A stretch of 64,000 nt of DNA from Micromonospora profundi (GTDB lineage: Bacteria; Actinomycetota; Actinomycetes; Mycobacteriales; Micromonosporaceae), in NCBI RefSeq assembly GCF_011927785.1, contig NZ_JAATJK010000001.1:4249001-4313000 (forward strand), read 5' to 3'. Position 1 is the stretch's first letter. The number at the start of each line of letters is the position of its first letter. Positions 32,628 to 41,678 of this stretch are shown here, piece after piece. The position numbers and the translations under genes were made by a program. A model generated the notes under the pieces. It made no database searches. It had not been told where the DNA came from and worked only from the letters and a program-made list of their open reading frames with translations.

Positions 32628-33566
32628 GTGTCCACGTCCCGTACCGCGTCGCCGGCTGTCCCGGCCCCGGCCGCCCTTGCGGCCCGCACCGGCCTGATCC
32701 AGATCACCGTCACCGGAGTGCTGTGGGGCACCACCGGCGTGGCGGTTCAACTCCTGCGCGAGAGCACCGGCCTCAGCCCGGTGAGCATCGGCTTCCACCG
32801 CTTGGCGATCGCCGCGCTCGTCCTGCTGGCGTGCACCGCCGGCCGGCTCGGCACGCTTGTGGGCGCCCTGCGCGCGGCGCCCGTGCCGCTGCTGATCACC
32901 GGCGTCGGCCTCGGCCTCTACCAGGCGCTCTACTTCGCCGCCGTGGCGCTGGCCGGGGTCAGCGTGGCCACCGTGGTCAGCCTGGGCCTCGCCCCGGTGC
33001 TCGCCGCGGCCTGGGAGTCGGCGCGCGCCCGCCGGATCCCCGGCCCGCTGCGGCTCGGCACGCTGGTCGCCGCCGTGGCCGGCCTCGCCCTGATCACCAC
33101 GGCCAGCGCGCAGCCCACGACGGCGGCGCCGGCCCCACTGTTCGGCCTGCTCGCGGCCGCCGGCTCCGGCCTCGGGTACGCGGTGACGACGCTGATCAGC
33201 CGGCAGGTGTCGCAGCACACCGAACCCATGACGCTGACCACCGTCTCCACAGTCGTCGGCGCGCTGACCCTCGCCCCGTTCGCGCTGGTCGCCGGCATCG
33301 GCGTACCGGCCCGCGTCTCCACAGTGGCGCTGCTGCTGCACCTCGGCGTCGTCACCACCGCCGTGGCGTACGCGCTGTTCTACGCCGGGCTGCGCACCAC
33401 CCCCGGCAGCGTCGCCGCCGTGCTGACCCTGCTCGAACCGCTGACCGCTGCGGCGCTGGCAGTAGCGCTGCTGCACGAGCCGCTTCCACTGCCGGTGCTC
33501 GTCGGCGGCGCGCTGCTGCTCACCGCCGTGGCCGCCACCTACCTCCGCCCACCGGAGACACGCTGA
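32628..33566 (+). CDS. EamA/DMT family transporter
   Basis: 312 residues with ten hydrophobic segments in two EamA repeats: GLIQITVTGVLWGTTGVAVQ begins repeat one and GLLAAAGSGLGYAVTTLIS repeat two. Repeat ends carry GVSVATVVSLGLAPVLAA and PGSVAAVLTLLEPLTAA, the typical positions. The substrate (amino acid, metabolite or drug efflux) cannot be told. GTG start at 32628 with CGGAG before it. A possible uORF/hairpin leader lies upstream. Confidence 0.92.
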   Translation: MSTSRTASPAVPAPAALAARTGLIQITVTGVLWGTTGVAVQLLRESTGLSPVSIGFHRLAIAALVLLACTAGRLGTLVGALRAAPVPLLITGVGLGLYQALYFAAVALAGVSVATVVSLGLAPVLAAAWESARARRIPGPLRLGTLVAAVAGLALITTASAQPTTAAPAPLFGLLAAAGSGLGYAVTTLISRQVSQHTEPMTLTTVSTVVGALTLAPFALVAGIGVPARVSTVALLLHLGVVTTAVAYALFYAGLRTTPGSVAAVLTLLEPLTAAALAVALLHEPLPLPVLVGGALLLTAVAATYLRPPETR

Positions 33567-33587
33567 CCGGCCCGGCTCGGGAGGGCC

Positions 33588-33593
33588 TACCAT
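33588..33593 (+). promoter_or_regulatory. -10 box (TACCAT) of a leaderless GNAT message
   Basis: TACCAT ends seven bases before the GTG at 33601. Confidence 0.4.
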
Positions 33594-33600
33594 CGGTGCC

Positions 33601-34056
33601 GTGCCACAGCAGACCACCGAACTTCGGACGGCCTCCTTCGCCGACCTGGACGCCCGGACCCTCCACGACCTGCTCAAGCTCCGCGTCGACGTGTTCGTGG
33701 TGGAGCAGAACTGCCCGTACCCGGACATCGACGGGCGGGACGTGGAGCCCGGCACCCGGCACCTCTGGCTCACCGACGGCGACGCCCCCCTGGCGTACCT
33801 GCGGATCCTCGCCGACCCGGGCGGCCTCGCGCGGATCGGTCGGGTGGTGGTGGCCCCGACGGCGCGCGGCGGCGGGCACGCCGGCCGGCTGATGACCGCG
33901 GCGCTTGAGGTGGTGGGCAACCAGCCGTGCGTGCTGGAAGCCCAGTCACACCTTGTGGGTTTCTACGCCCGGCACGGCTTCGAGGTCAACGGCCCGGAGT
34001 ACCTCGAGGACGGCATCCCGCACACCCCGATGCGCCGCGCTGCCATTGACGCCTGA
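33601..34056 (+). CDS. GNAT family acetyltransferase, ElaA type
   Basis: 151 residues. LHDLLKLRVDVFVVEQNCPYP and DGRDVEPGTRHLWL are characteristic of ElaA; IGRVVVAPTARGGGHAGRLM is the acetyl-CoA motif A, and SHLVGFYARHGFEVNGPEYLEDGIPH the motif B/C-terminal signature, here given in part. The substrate of ElaA proteins is not established. The start follows the transporter by 34 bases but has its own -10 box. Confidence 0.9.
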   Translation: MPQQTTELRTASFADLDARTLHDLLKLRVDVFVVEQNCPYPDIDGRDVEPGTRHLWLTDGDAPLAYLRILADPGGLARIGRVVVAPTARGGGHAGRLMTAALEVVGNQPCVLEAQSHLVGFYARHGFEVNGPEYLEDGIPHTPMRRAAIDA

Positions 34057-34178
34057 CGATTTGCCTGGCATTGTGCCGGGTAGAGCCATCGCGGGAGCCA
34101 GCGAATAGGCACGGGAGTGGGCAACTCCCGGCAGTCCGGGTGTCGTCGTCCGTCCGACCTCATCCCCCCGGGGGCTCC

Positions 34179-35294
34179 ATGTCCACTCTCACCCGATCAC
34201 GACGTGTGCTCTGGTTGTTCGCCATCGCGACTGCCTGCACGCTCCTGTTGACCACCGCCCTGACCACGATGCTGGTCCGGTCCGCCTCCGCGCACGGCTC
34301 GGTCGTCGACCCGCCCTCCCGCAGCTACAGCTGCTGGCAGCGCTGGGGCGGCGACTTCCAGAACCCACGGATGGCCACCGAGGACCCGATGTGCTGGCAG
34401 GCCTGGCAGGCCGACCCGAACGCCATGTGGAACTGGAACGGCCTGTTCCGCGAGGGCGTGGCCGGTAACCACCAGGGCGCCATCCCCAACGGGCAACTGT
34501 GCAGCGGCGGGCGTACCCAGAGCGGTCGCTACAACGCAATGGACACCGTCGGCGCGTGGAAGACCACCTCGGTGGCGAACAACTTCCGGCTCCGCTTCTT
34601 CGACCAGGCCAGTCACGGCGCCGACTACATCCGGGTGTACGTGACCAAGCAGGGCTTCAACTCGTCCACGCAGCCGCTCGGCTGGAGCGACCTTGAGTTG
34701 GCCGGCCAGATCGGCAACACCCCTGCCTCGCAGTGGAATCCGGACACCGGTGGCGTCTCCATCCAGATTCCGGTGAGCGCGCCGGGACGTACGGGTCGCC
34801 ACATCGTCTACACCATCTGGCAGGCCAGCCACCTGGACCAGTCGTACTACCTGTGCAGTGACGTCGACTTCGGCGGAGGCAACGGCACCCCGCCCCCCAC
34901 GACCCCGCCCCCCACGACGCCGCCGCCGACCACCCCGCCGCCCACCACTCCCCCGCCGACCACCCCGCCGCCGACCACGCCTCCGCCGGCCGGAGCCTGC
35001 ACGGCGACGTACCAGGTCACCGGCCAGTGGTCCGGTGGCTTCCAGGGCGAGGTGAAGGTGACCGCCGGCAGTTCAGGGACCCGAGGCTGGTCGGTGAGTT
35101 GGAACTACGGCAACGGCCAGCAGGTCACGTCGTCGTGGAACGCCACAGTCAGCACGAGCGGCACGCAGGTAACGGCACGTAACGCCAACCACAACGGCAC
35201 ACTTGCCGCCGGAGCGAGCGCCACGTTCGGTTTCCTCGGTTCGTGGAACGGCAGCAACCCAGTTCCGCTGGTCTCCTGCACGACGACCAGTTGA
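34179..35294 (+). CDS. AA10 lytic polysaccharide monooxygenase with CBM2 cellulose/chitin-binding module
   Basis: 371 residues. Signal peptide 1-38; mature His39 (HGSVVDPPSRSYSC) is the copper ligand, with the second His likely in QASHGADYIRVYVTKQG and an axial Tyr in QSYYLCSDVDFGG. A linker of about eight TPPPT repeats (34889-34985) joins a CBM2 starting CTATYQVTGQWSGGFQ and ending LVSCTTT, with surface Trp in GWSVSWNYGNGQ and GFLGSWNGSNP. The larger catalytic domain with extra Trp/Cys resembles cellulose-active AA10s; CBM2s bind cellulose or chitin. ATG at 34179. Confidence 0.95.
   Translation: MSTLTRSRRVLWLFAIATACTLLLTTALTTMLVRSASAHGSVVDPPSRSYSCWQRWGGDFQNPRMATEDPMCWQAWQADPNAMWNWNGLFREGVAGNHQGAIPNGQLCSGGRTQSGRYNAMDTVGAWKTTSVANNFRLRFFDQASHGADYIRVYVTKQGFNSSTQPLGWSDLELAGQIGNTPASQWNPDTGGVSIQIPVSAPGRTGRHIVYTIWQASHLDQSYYLCSDVDFGGGNGTPPPTTPPPTTPPPTTPPPTTPPPTTPPPTTPPPAGACTATYQVTGQWSGGFQGEVKVTAGSSGTRGWSVSWNYGNGQQVTSSWNATVSTSGTQVTARNANHNGTLAAGASATFGFLGSWNGSNPVPLVSCTTTS
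34889..34985 (+). repeat. TPPPT linker repeat in the LPMO gene
   Basis: A 15-base unit encoding Thr-Pro-Pro-Pro-Thr is repeated about six to eight times with silent changes, a linker between catalytic and binding modules. Confidence 0.8.
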
Positions 35295-35301
35295 TCCCCG
35301 G

Positions 35302-35335
35302 CCGGCGCCGCACCCGGGCGGGGGTGCGGCGCCGG
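35302..35335. terminator. bidirectional terminator between LPMO and hemQ
   Basis: A perfect 14-bp stem (35302-35315 with 35322-35335) with a six-base loop lies between convergent genes. Confidence 0.78.
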
Positions 35336-35345
35336 ACGGCGGGGC

Positions 35346-36047
35346 TCAGACCAGGCAGTTGACGATCTCGGCGACTGACCGGCGGCGGCCCGTGTAGAAG
35401 GGGACCTCCTCGCGGACGTGCCGGCGGGCGCCGGAGGCACGCAGGTCACGCATCAGGTCGACGATGCGGTGCAGCTCGTCGGCCTCGAACGCCAACATCC
35501 ACTCGTAGTCGCCCAGGGCGAACGAGGCGACGGTGTTGGCCCGCACGTCCGGGTAGCCACGGGCCATCTTGCCGTGCTCGGCCAGCAGCTCACGCCGCTC
35601 GGCGTCGGGCAGCAGATACCACTCGTAGGACCGGACGAACGGGTAGACGCACAGGTACGGGCGGGCCTCCTCGCCGGCCAGGAACGCCGGGATGTGGCTC
35701 TTGTTGAACTCCGCCGGCCGGTGCAGCGCCATCTGCGACCAGACCGGGGTCAGCGCCCGCCCGAGGGTGGTGCGCCGGAATCGCAGGTACGCGTCCTGGA
35801 GGGCGTCGCTGGACGCGGAGTGCCACCAGATCATCACGTCGGCGTCGGCACGCAGGCCGGCGACGTCGTACACGCCCCGGATCACCACGTCCTTGCCGGA
35901 CAGCTCCTCGAAGAGGGCCTCGACCTCACCTGTGACGTTGTCCCGCAACGACGGCAGCGGAGCGCTGGCCCGGAACACCGACCACATCGTGTAGCGGATG
36001 CTGTCGTTCAGCTCCCGCAGCCGTGCCGCGTTTGTCTGCTCGGTCAT
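35346..36047 (-). CDS. hemQ: coproheme decarboxylase HemQ/ChdC
   Basis: 233 residues of the chlorite-dismutase-like family. [16 protein letters not shown] is the typical start; [37 protein letters not shown] and [13 protein letters not shown] follow; [15 protein letters not shown] carries the probable proximal haem histidine and [18 protein letters not shown] the following core. It turns coproheme into haem b by two decarboxylations using peroxide, the last step of the coproporphyrin route. The ATG overlaps the hemY stop (ATGA). Confidence 0.95.
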   Translation of the reverse strand: MTEQTNAARLRELNDSIRYTMWSVFRASAPLPSLRDNVTGEVEALFEELSGKDVVIRGVYDVAGLRADADVMIWWHSASSDALQDAYLRFRRTTLGRALTPVWSQMALHRPAEFNKSHIPAFLAGEEARPYLCVYPFVRSYEWYLLPDAERRELLAEHGKMARGYPDVRANTVASFALGDYEWMLAFEADELHRIVDLMRDLRASGARRHVREEVPFYTGRRRSVAEIVNCLV

Positions 36048-37453
36048 CTCGCCGGTCCTCCCAGTGCTGTGATGATCTCGTCGGCCGCCGTCTCGCCGGA
36101 GCGGACGCAGACCGGAATGCCGACACCGTCGTAACCGGCGCCGGCCAGGGTCAGTGTGGGATGGGCGATCCGCAACGCCGTACGCGCGGCGGCCACCCGG
36201 TCGGCGTGCCCCGGGGTGTACTGCGGCAGCGAACCGCCCCACCGCTGCACGTGCCCGTCGACAGGTGCGGGAAGCGGCACGCCGAGCACCGCCGACAACT
36301 CCCGGTGCACTGTCGCGGCCAGGTCCTCGTCCGGGCGTTGGAGCTGCGCCTCCTCGCCGTACCGGCCCACCGACGCGCGGACCAGCGCCAGCCCGTCCGG
36401 CCGACGCAGGTGCCCCCACTTCGTGGTGAAGAACGTCGACGCCTTGATCAGCAGTCCTTCGGTGCTCGGCACCAGAAAACCGGACAGCTCGGGCAACTCA
36501 GGTTGCGGCAGCGCCAGTGTGACAAGGGCGACGCTGGCGTAGTCCAGCTCTCCGACGGCTGCGGCGGCTGCCGGTGCCGGCCCGCTGAGCAGTCGGGCCG
36601 CCGGCCGGGCCGGCACCGCCAGCACCACGGCGTCCACGTCGATCAGCTCGGGCTCCCGGGTGGGGCCGACGGTGAGCCGCCAGCCCGTGGCCGTGGGCGT
36701 CACCTCACGGACGGCGGCGTCACGTCGTACCGTCGCGCCGCTCGCCGTCGCCGCCGCGTCCACGAGAGTGCTCAGCCCGCCAGCCAGGGTGCCGAAGACC
36801 GGGGCGCCGGGGGCACGCGGCGCGGCGGCCTGCGCCGCACGGACCGCCCCGACCAGCGTGTGTTCGACCCGGGCGGTGCGCGCCAGCGCCGGCATCGTGG
36901 TGACCAGGGAGAGGTCGTCGGCGCGGCCCGCGTACACGCCGCCCAGCATCGGGTCGACAAGCCTGTCGACCACCTCGTCGCCGAAGCGAGCCCGAACCAG
37001 CGCGCCCACCGAGACGTCCATGCCGGGCTCGACAAGCGGCCGGCCGCCGTCGGTGTCGGCGTCCGCGGTCGGCCGGGCGACGGTGGTCACCCGTTCCAGA
37101 TCCCCGGGTACGCCCACAAGCGTGCCGCCCGGGATGGGGCGCAGCATGCCGTCGACGACGAGGGCCGCCTGCCCGACGGTGGGGTGCACGATCTGGTCGG
37201 CAAGCCCGAGCCTGCGGACCAACGCCACAGCCCCGCTCTCGGCCCCGGTCGGATCACGCAGCAGGAAGGACTCGGCCCCGAACTCCACCGGCTGACCGGC
37301 AAGCTCCCCGGTGCGCAGCTTGCCACCCAGCACACCGGACTGCTCGTACACCGTGATCTCGGTGCCGGCCGGGGCACGGTCGCGCAACCGGACCGCGGCG
37401 GCCAACCCGGCGATCCCGCCGCCGACCACCGCCACCCGCCAGGGCTGCCCCAT
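36044..37453 (-). CDS. hemY: coproporphyrinogen III oxidase / protoporphyrinogen oxidase (HemY/CgoX)
   Basis: 469 residues with the FAD dinucleotide-binding motif [19 protein letters not shown] at about 7-25, [16 protein letters not shown] (the second flavin motif), [15 protein letters not shown] in the middle and the C-terminal [20 protein letters not shown]. Given hemQ and the actinobacterial setting, it more likely oxidises coproporphyrinogen III to coproporphyrin III than works on protoporphyrinogen. It lies six bases after hemE and overlaps hemQ, so the three genes form a single leftward operon. A ferrochelatase is not in the window. Confidence 0.95.
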   Translation of the reverse strand: MGQPWRVAVVGGGIAGLAAAVRLRDRAPAGTEITVYEQSGVLGGKLRTGELAGQPVEFGAESFLLRDPTGAESGAVALVRRLGLADQIVHPTVGQAALVVDGMLRPIPGGTLVGVPGDLERVTTVARPTADADTDGGRPLVEPGMDVSVGALVRARFGDEVVDRLVDPMLGGVYAGRADDLSLVTTMPALARTARVEHTLVGAVRAAQAAAPRAPGAPVFGTLAGGLSTLVDAAATASGATVRRDAAVREVTPTATGWRLTVGPTREPELIDVDAVVLAVPARPAARLLSGPAPAAAAAVGELDYASVALVTLALPQPELPELSGFLVPSTEGLLIKASTFFTTKWGHLRRPDGLALVRASVGRYGEEAQLQRPDEDLAATVHRELSAVLGVPLPAPVDGHVQRWGGSLPQYTPGHADRVAAARTALRIAHPTLTLAGAGYDGVGIPVCVRSGETAADEIITALGGPAR

Positions 37454-37459
37454 CGCGTG

Positions 37460-38611
37460 TCAGCCCTGGTCAGCCCGGCGGCTGGACAGCTCGTGCACAA
37501 GCGCGACCACCCGGGTCAGCACCTCCGGGTCGGTCTCGGGCAGCACGCCGTGACCGAGGTTGAACACGTGTCCGGGTGCGGCCCGACCCTGGTCCAGGAT
37601 GCGGCGCACCTCGGCCTCCACCACCGGCCACGGCGCGAGCAGTACGCACGGGTCCAGGTTGCCCTGCACCGCCTTGTCCGGGCCGATGCGGCCGGTGGCC
37701 ACGTCCAGCGGGGTACGCCAGTCCACGCCGACCACGTCCGCGCCGGCCTCGCCCATCGCGCCGAGCAGCTCGGCGGTGCCCACCCCGAAGTGGATCCGCG
37801 GTACCCCGGCGTGCGACCGCTCCGGCTCGGCGCGTCTATCGCCGCGCCCCGACCCGGAGCAGTCGTCGGCCAGCCCGCTCAACACGGCGGTCGAGTGCGG
37901 CAGCACGTAGCGGCGGTAGTCGGCCTCGGAGAGGGTGCCCGCCCACGAGTCGAACAGCTGCACCGCGGACACGCCGGCCTCGATCTGCACCCGCAGGAAG
38001 GCGAGCGTCACCTCGGCCAGCCGGCCGGCGAGCGCGTGCCACAGCTCCGGGTCGCCGTACATCAGCGCCTTGGTCTTCGCGTGGGTCCGCGACGGACCGC
38101 CCTCGACCAGGTAGCTGGCAAGTGTGAACGGGGCGCCCGCGAAACCGATCAACGGGGTGTCGCCCAGCTCGACCACCAACTGCCGGACGGCCTCGTCGAC
38201 GTACGGGACGTCGTCGCGGGTGATCAGGCGGATGCGCTCCACGTCGGCGGCGCTACGGATCGGTTCGGCGACCACCGGGCCGGTGCCCGGCACGATGTCC
38301 AGGTCGATCCCGGCCGCGGCGACGGGCACCACGATGTCGCTGAACAGGATGGCCGCGTCGACACCGTGCCGGCGTACCGGCTGAAGGGTGATCTCGGTTA
38401 CCAGATCGGCGCGGCGGCAGGACTCCAGCATCGGCACGCTCGCCCTGATCTCCCGGTACTCCGGGAGCGAGCGGCCGGCCTGGCGCATGAACCAGACCGG
38501 TGTGTGCGGGCCAGGGCGACGCCGGCAGGCCCTGATGAAGGGCGAGTCGGCGGGGCCGCCTGGGCGCGGGTCTCCGTCTCGGGCGGCAGTGCCCGTGGTT
38601 TCCGTGGTCAT
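37460..38611 (-). CDS. hemE: uroporphyrinogen decarboxylase with an in-frame insertion
   Basis: 383 residues. Family motifs: [16 protein letters not shown] at the start (substrate Arg residues), [11 protein letters not shown] with the catalytic Asp, [27 protein letters not shown], and [13 protein letters not shown] near the end. It decarboxylates four acetate groups to give coproporphyrinogen III. Between LSGLADD and [10 protein letters not shown] there is a run of about 19 residues ([18 protein letters not shown]) absent from usual HemE sequences, coded by a palindromic DNA segment. It would lie on a surface loop near the C-terminal third, so the enzyme may still work. First gene of hemE-hemY-hemQ. 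Confidence 0.95.
   Translation of the reverse strand: MTTETTGTAARDGDPRPGGPADSPFIRACRRRPGPHTPVWFMRQAGRSLPEYREIRASVPMLESCRRADLVTEITLQPVRRHGVDAAILFSDIVVPVAAAGIDLDIVPGTGPVVAEPIRSAADVERIRLITRDDVPYVDEAVRQLVVELGDTPLIGFAGAPFTLASYLVEGGPSRTHAKTKALMYGDPELWHALAGRLAEVTLAFLRVQIEAGVSAVQLFDSWAGTLSEADYRRYVLPHSTAVLSGLADDCSGSGRGDRRAEPERSHAGVPRIHFGVGTAELLGAMGEAGADVVGVDWRTPLDVATGRIGPDKAVQGNLDPCVLLAPWPVVEAEVRRILDQGRAAPGHVFNLGHGVLPETDPEVLTRVVALVHELSSRRADQG
37813..37865. repeat. palindromic repeat inserted in hemE
   Basis: The arms GCGACCGCTCCGGCTCGG (from 37813) and, in reverse complement, CGACTGCTCCGGGTCGG (to about 37864) flank a short TCTATC-containing centre with more GCGCG pairing. The length keeps the hemE frame. 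It looks like a REP/MITE-type unit; other copies are not in the window. Confidence 0.6.
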
Positions 38612-38660
38612 CGCCGCAATCCTTCCACGCCCTGCACCCCCACCCCACCTGGGGTGAAAG

Positions 38661-38709
38661 GAAGGGCACCTTCTTAACGCCTCCGGTAGAGCAGGGGCCC
38701 CCTCCTAAC
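38661..38709. repeat. twin palindromic intergenic repeat upstream of hemE
   Basis: Two modules 30 bp apart: GAAGGGCACCTTCTTAAC at 38661-38678 and GCAGGGGCCCCCTCCTAAC at 38691-38709. Each is a small palindrome followed by TAAC. From memory such pairs recur in Micromonospora intergenic regions; that is not shown here. Confidence 0.6.
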
Positions 38710-38852
38710 ATCGGAGCACGGTGCGGGCAGGCTCTGGTGGGCGATATGCACTGCCGCGCCCGCAGGCGCGGCCGCCGCCGTCGGATAGGGCGTCGGGGCG
38801 CCGTCGGATGGGGCCTCGGCGCGCCGTCGAAGCGGGTGGGCCGACGGCGGCA

Positions 38853-38858
38853 TAGGCT
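38853..38858 (+). promoter_or_regulatory. -10 box (TAGGCT) of leaderless DUF3000 message
   Basis: TAGGCT ends six bases before the ATG at 38865. Confidence 0.5.
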
Positions 38859-38864
38859 GCCGAC

Positions 38865-39437
38865 ATGGCCCCCCCGATCGCGCTCCCGGAGACCTTCGTC
38901 CGCGCGGTCGCCGGACTGCGGTCGCCGGCGCCTCGGCCGGAGATCACGCTGGAGGAGGTCGGCGCCCCCCAGCGGCTGGCGCCCTACACGTTCGCACTCT
39001 CCGCGGCGGTGCTGCGCGACGGCGACGAGGTGGCCACCGGGCGGCTGATCCTGCTGCACGACCCGGCCGGGCACGAGGCGTGGCAGGGCACCCTGCGGCT
39101 TGTCACCTACGTGACCGCCGAGCTGGAGGTAGACCTCGCCGCCGACCCGCTGCTGCCCGGCGTCGGCTGGACCTGGCTGACCGACGCCCTGGAAACCCAG
39201 GAGGCGGCCCACCGCGCGATCGGCGGAACTGTCACCCAGACCATGTCGACCCGGTTCGGTGATCTGGCCGGCTCACCGACCGCCGGGGACATCGAGATCC
39301 GCGCATCCTGGACGCCGGTGACCGACGACCTCGCCCCGCACCTGCTGGGCTGGTGCACGCTGCTCGCCTCCACGGCCGGCCTCCCGCCGCCCGGGGTCAC
39401 CGCCCTCTCCGACCGCCGGGCAGCCGGCACCGCCTGA
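38865..39437 (+). CDS. DUF3000 family protein
   Basis: 190 residues. ETFVRAVAGLRSPAPRPEI near the start, HEAWQGTLRLVTYVTAELE in the middle and GWTWLTDALE with YRA-type follow-up match DUF3000, an actinobacterial family of unknown function. It sits close to RNase D and dxs genes in many actinobacteria, as it does in this window. No signal peptide or membrane segment. The ATG is six bases after a TAGGCT box. Confidence 0.9.
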   Translation: MAPPIALPETFVRAVAGLRSPAPRPEITLEEVGAPQRLAPYTFALSAAVLRDGDEVATGRLILLHDPAGHEAWQGTLRLVTYVTAELEVDLAADPLLPGVGWTWLTDALETQEAAHRAIGGTVTQTMSTRFGDLAGSPTAGDIEIRASWTPVTDDLAPHLLGWCTLLASTAGLPPPGVTALSDRRAAGTA

Positions 39438-39439
39438 CG

Positions 39440-39470
39440 CCGCCCCGCCCGTTCACACGGGTCGGGGCGG
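39440..39470. terminator. bidirectional hairpin terminator after DUF3000
   Basis: CCGCCCCG-CCCG (39440-39451) pairs with CGGG-T-CGGGGCGG (39458-39470) with a single bulged base and a six-base loop, between convergent genes. Confidence 0.68.
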
Positions 39471-39483
39471 ACGTCGGTCGGGC

Positions 39484-40377
39484 TTACAGGTAGTTCTCCG
39501 CCTCGTCGCAGACCTTGTCGAGACCCTTCATCGCCGCGTCGTACGCGCTCCTGTTGCCGGCCGCCGCCGCGCCGAGCGCGGTGGTCAGCTTGTCCAGGCA
39601 GCTGGCGATCACCTTCTTCTGCCGGGCCTGCTCGTCGCGGTCGTTGCGGGTGCCGGTCAGGTCCTGCTCGGTGTTGTCGAGCTTGTCCTGCATGGTCTTC
39701 AGGTCGGTCTTGAGCTTGGAGATCTCGGTGGTGTTGGCCGCGATGGTGCCGTCACGCTCGCTGACCTGGCTGGTGAGGCGCTTCTCGGTACGGTTCAGCT
39801 CGTTGTTCTTCGTCACGAACAGCCCGGTCATCACCCCGCTGACAACGAAGAGCAGACCGGCCACCAGAGCCAGCACCAGCACCGCGCGACCCTTGCGGGG
39901 CGGCTGCGCGGCGGCCGGTCCGTACTGCGGCGCACCGGGCGGGCCCGACATCGGCTGCCCGTACGACGGACCGGAGACCGGCGGCGCGGACATCGGCGGG
40001 GCGGACATCGGCTGCCCGTACGCCCCACCGGAGACCGGCGGCGCGGAGACCTGACCGCCGTACGGCGGGGCGCTGGCCGGGTAGCCCGGCGTCGGCTGGC
40101 CGGTGCCGTACTGCGACGGCGTGGGCTGGCTGGTGCCGTACTGCGACGGCGTCGGCTGGCCGGTGCCGTACTGGGGGGCGGCCTGACCCGACGCGTACTG
40201 CTGCGGCGTGGGCTGGCCGGGCTGCGGCGGGGTGGCCTGGCCGTGCGCGTACTGCTGCTGCGGCGTGGCGTGGCCCGGCGCGTACTGCTGCGGTGGGTTC
40301 GGCAGTCCGGCCGGCGAGCCCGGCGGCGTCGGTGCGGCCGGCGGGTAGCCCTCCGGTCCGGACGGTGGCTGGGACAT
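39484..40377 (-). CDS. Pro/Gln/Tyr-rich single-pass membrane protein with external coiled coil
   Basis: 297 residues. The first 165 are low-complexity (QQYA, YGTGQPTPSQ, SAPPVSG repeats). One membrane helix (about 170-192, AVLVLALVAGLLFVVSGVMT) follows PPRKGR. Then comes an external coiled coil of about 65 residues (NNELNRTEKRLTSQ to TGTRNDRDEQARQ) and a C-terminal helical domain with two Cys. I recognise no function. GGAGGAACAACATC precedes the ATG. It follows a membrane-anchored protease gene of similar layout after 147 bases; both have Pro-rich N-termini and a coil after the helix. Confidence 0.8.
   Translation of the reverse strand: MSQPPSGPEGYPPAAPTPPGSPAGLPNPPQQYAPGHATPQQQYAHGQATPPQPGQPTPQQYASGQAAPQYGTGQPTPSQYGTSQPTPSQYGTGQPTPGYPASAPPYGGQVSAPPVSGGAYGQPMSAPPMSAPPVSGPSYGQPMSGPPGAPQYGPAAAQPPRKGRAVLVLALVAGLLFVVSGVMTGLFVTKNNELNRTEKRLTSQVSERDGTIAANTTEISKLKTDLKTMQDKLDNTEQDLTGTRNDRDEQARQKKVIASCLDKLTTALGAAAAGNRSAYDAAMKGLDKVCDEAENYL
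40091..40174 (-). repeat. 30-bp tandem repeat coding for QYGTGQPTPS
   Basis: Units at 40091-40120 and 40121-40150 and a partial third to 40174 differ by only two or three bases, which suggests recent copy-number change. Confidence 0.75.
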
Positions 40378-40523
40378 GATGTTGTTCCTCCAGGTGAGCG
40401 GGTCGTCCGCCGGTAGGCGCGACGGACCGGGTACGGCGAGGTTGTGCGGGTCCGAGGACCCGGCCGGGATCGGGGAAAGGCCGGCGGTGGCCGGGGATGG
40501 TGCGGGCGTGCGGAGCCGTCCGA

Positions 40524-41678
40524 TCAGCAGATCTTGAAGCCGTCGCAGGCGACCTTGATCGGTACGGCCAGGCCGATGCCCTCGGCGTCGCGGGCCTTGG
40601 CGGTGGCGATACCGACCACCTGCTTGCTGCCGTTGATCACCGGCCCGCCGGAGTTTCCGGGGTTGATCGGGGCATCGAACTGGATTGTCGGTCCGGAGGA
40701 ACCCTGGGCGGAACGCAGGGCGCTCACCACGCCGGTGGTGACGCTGTCCTCCAGGCCGAGTGGAGCGCCGACGACGATGATCTGCTGGCCGGATTTCACT
40801 GCGGTGGGTGCGGTGACCAGGCCGGTGAACTTGTTGGTCGTCCGCAGGTGCGCCACATCGTTGGTCTTGTCGACCTTGACGATGGTGGCCGGGAAGCGCT
40901 GGTCGGTGCGTTCCAGGAAGACCTGGCGCCCGCCGCCCTCCCAGACCGCTTCGACAACGTGGAAGTTGGTGAACAGGTTGGTCCCACCGTCGGAGGTCGG
41001 CTTGCCCACCGCGAACGCCGAGCCGGTGAACTGACCTGCACGCACCCGGAACACGCTGGGCAGCACGGCGCTGGCCACCGCCTCCGGGTTGAACGCCGCG
41101 CCGGCCTGCTTCTCCAACTCGTCCGCGCGAGTCTCCAGGCCGTCGAGGCGGAGGGCGTCGCCTTCCTGGCCCTGCGCCAGCCGCTTGTCGGTGGCGGCGA
41201 GCCGGTCGCCGAGCCTGTCGAGTTGGTACGCCTGCACTCCGGTCACGGCCGCCAGAAGCACGACAAGTGCCGTGGCGAGGACCATCGGCAAGCGACGACG
41301 GCCGGGCTGGGCCGGTGATGGCGGGGCGTACGGGCCGCCCGGCGTCGAGCCGTACGGCGTCGGTGGCGGGCCACCCTGGGGCGTTGCCGTGCCGTACGGA
41401 AGTGGTGCGGGGCCGCGCGGCGCGGCCGGCGGGTTGGCCTGGGGCGCCGCACTCCACTGGGCGGCGTTGGGTGGGGGTGCCCAGCCGGTGCGGGGCGCCG
41501 GCACGGCCTGCGGGTGGACTGTGCCGCCGGTCTGCGCCGCCGGCCAACTGGCGCCTGCGGGTGGGTGCGGCTCGATGCGCGGTGGCAGCGGTCCCGGTCG
41601 CCCGGCTCCTGCTCCGCTCATGTCGTGAGGCGCGGCCCCCTCCGGTCGGCCGTCCTGCGCGCCGAAGCCAGCCGTCAT
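40524..41678 (-). CDS. membrane-anchored trypsin-like serine protease
   Basis: 384 residues. A Pro-rich cytoplasmic part of about 125 residues, a membrane helix (LPMVLATALVVLLAAVTGV), a short coil (LDRLGDRLAATDKRL) and a chymotrypsin-fold protease domain. The catalytic triad is His in FTNFHVVEA (about 238), Asp in TNDVAHL (about 274) and Ser in INPGNSGGPV (about 345). No PDZ domain follows, so it is not a classical HtrA. Targets are unknown. GGGAGGGCAAGGCG precedes the ATG at 41678. The gene is divergent from RNase D. Confidence 0.9.
   Translation of the reverse strand: MTAGFGAQDGRPEGAAPHDMSGAGAGRPGPLPPRIEPHPPAGASWPAAQTGGTVHPQAVPAPRTGWAPPPNAAQWSAAPQANPPAAPRGPAPLPYGTATPQGGPPPTPYGSTPGGPYAPPSPAQPGRRRLPMVLATALVVLLAAVTGVQAYQLDRLGDRLAATDKRLAQGQEGDALRLDGLETRADELEKQAGAAFNPEAVASAVLPSVFRVRAGQFTGSAFAVGKPTSDGGTNLFTNFHVVEAVWEGGGRQVFLERTDQRFPATIVKVDKTNDVAHLRTTNKFTGLVTAPTAVKSGQQIIVVGAPLGLEDSVTTGVVSALRSAQGSSGPTIQFDAPINPGNSGGPVINGSKQVVGIATAKARDAEGIGLAVPIKVACDGFKIC

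Noticed and set aside
34057..34178. Possible riboswitch (GEMM-like) before the CBM2 LPMO
   Set aside because: The conserved cyclic-di-GMP aptamer cores (GGCAAA, GCAAAGCC, GGTAGC) are not present in order.
34889..34985. CRISPR-like short repeats
   Set aside because: They are in-frame TPPPT codons of a protein linker without spacers.
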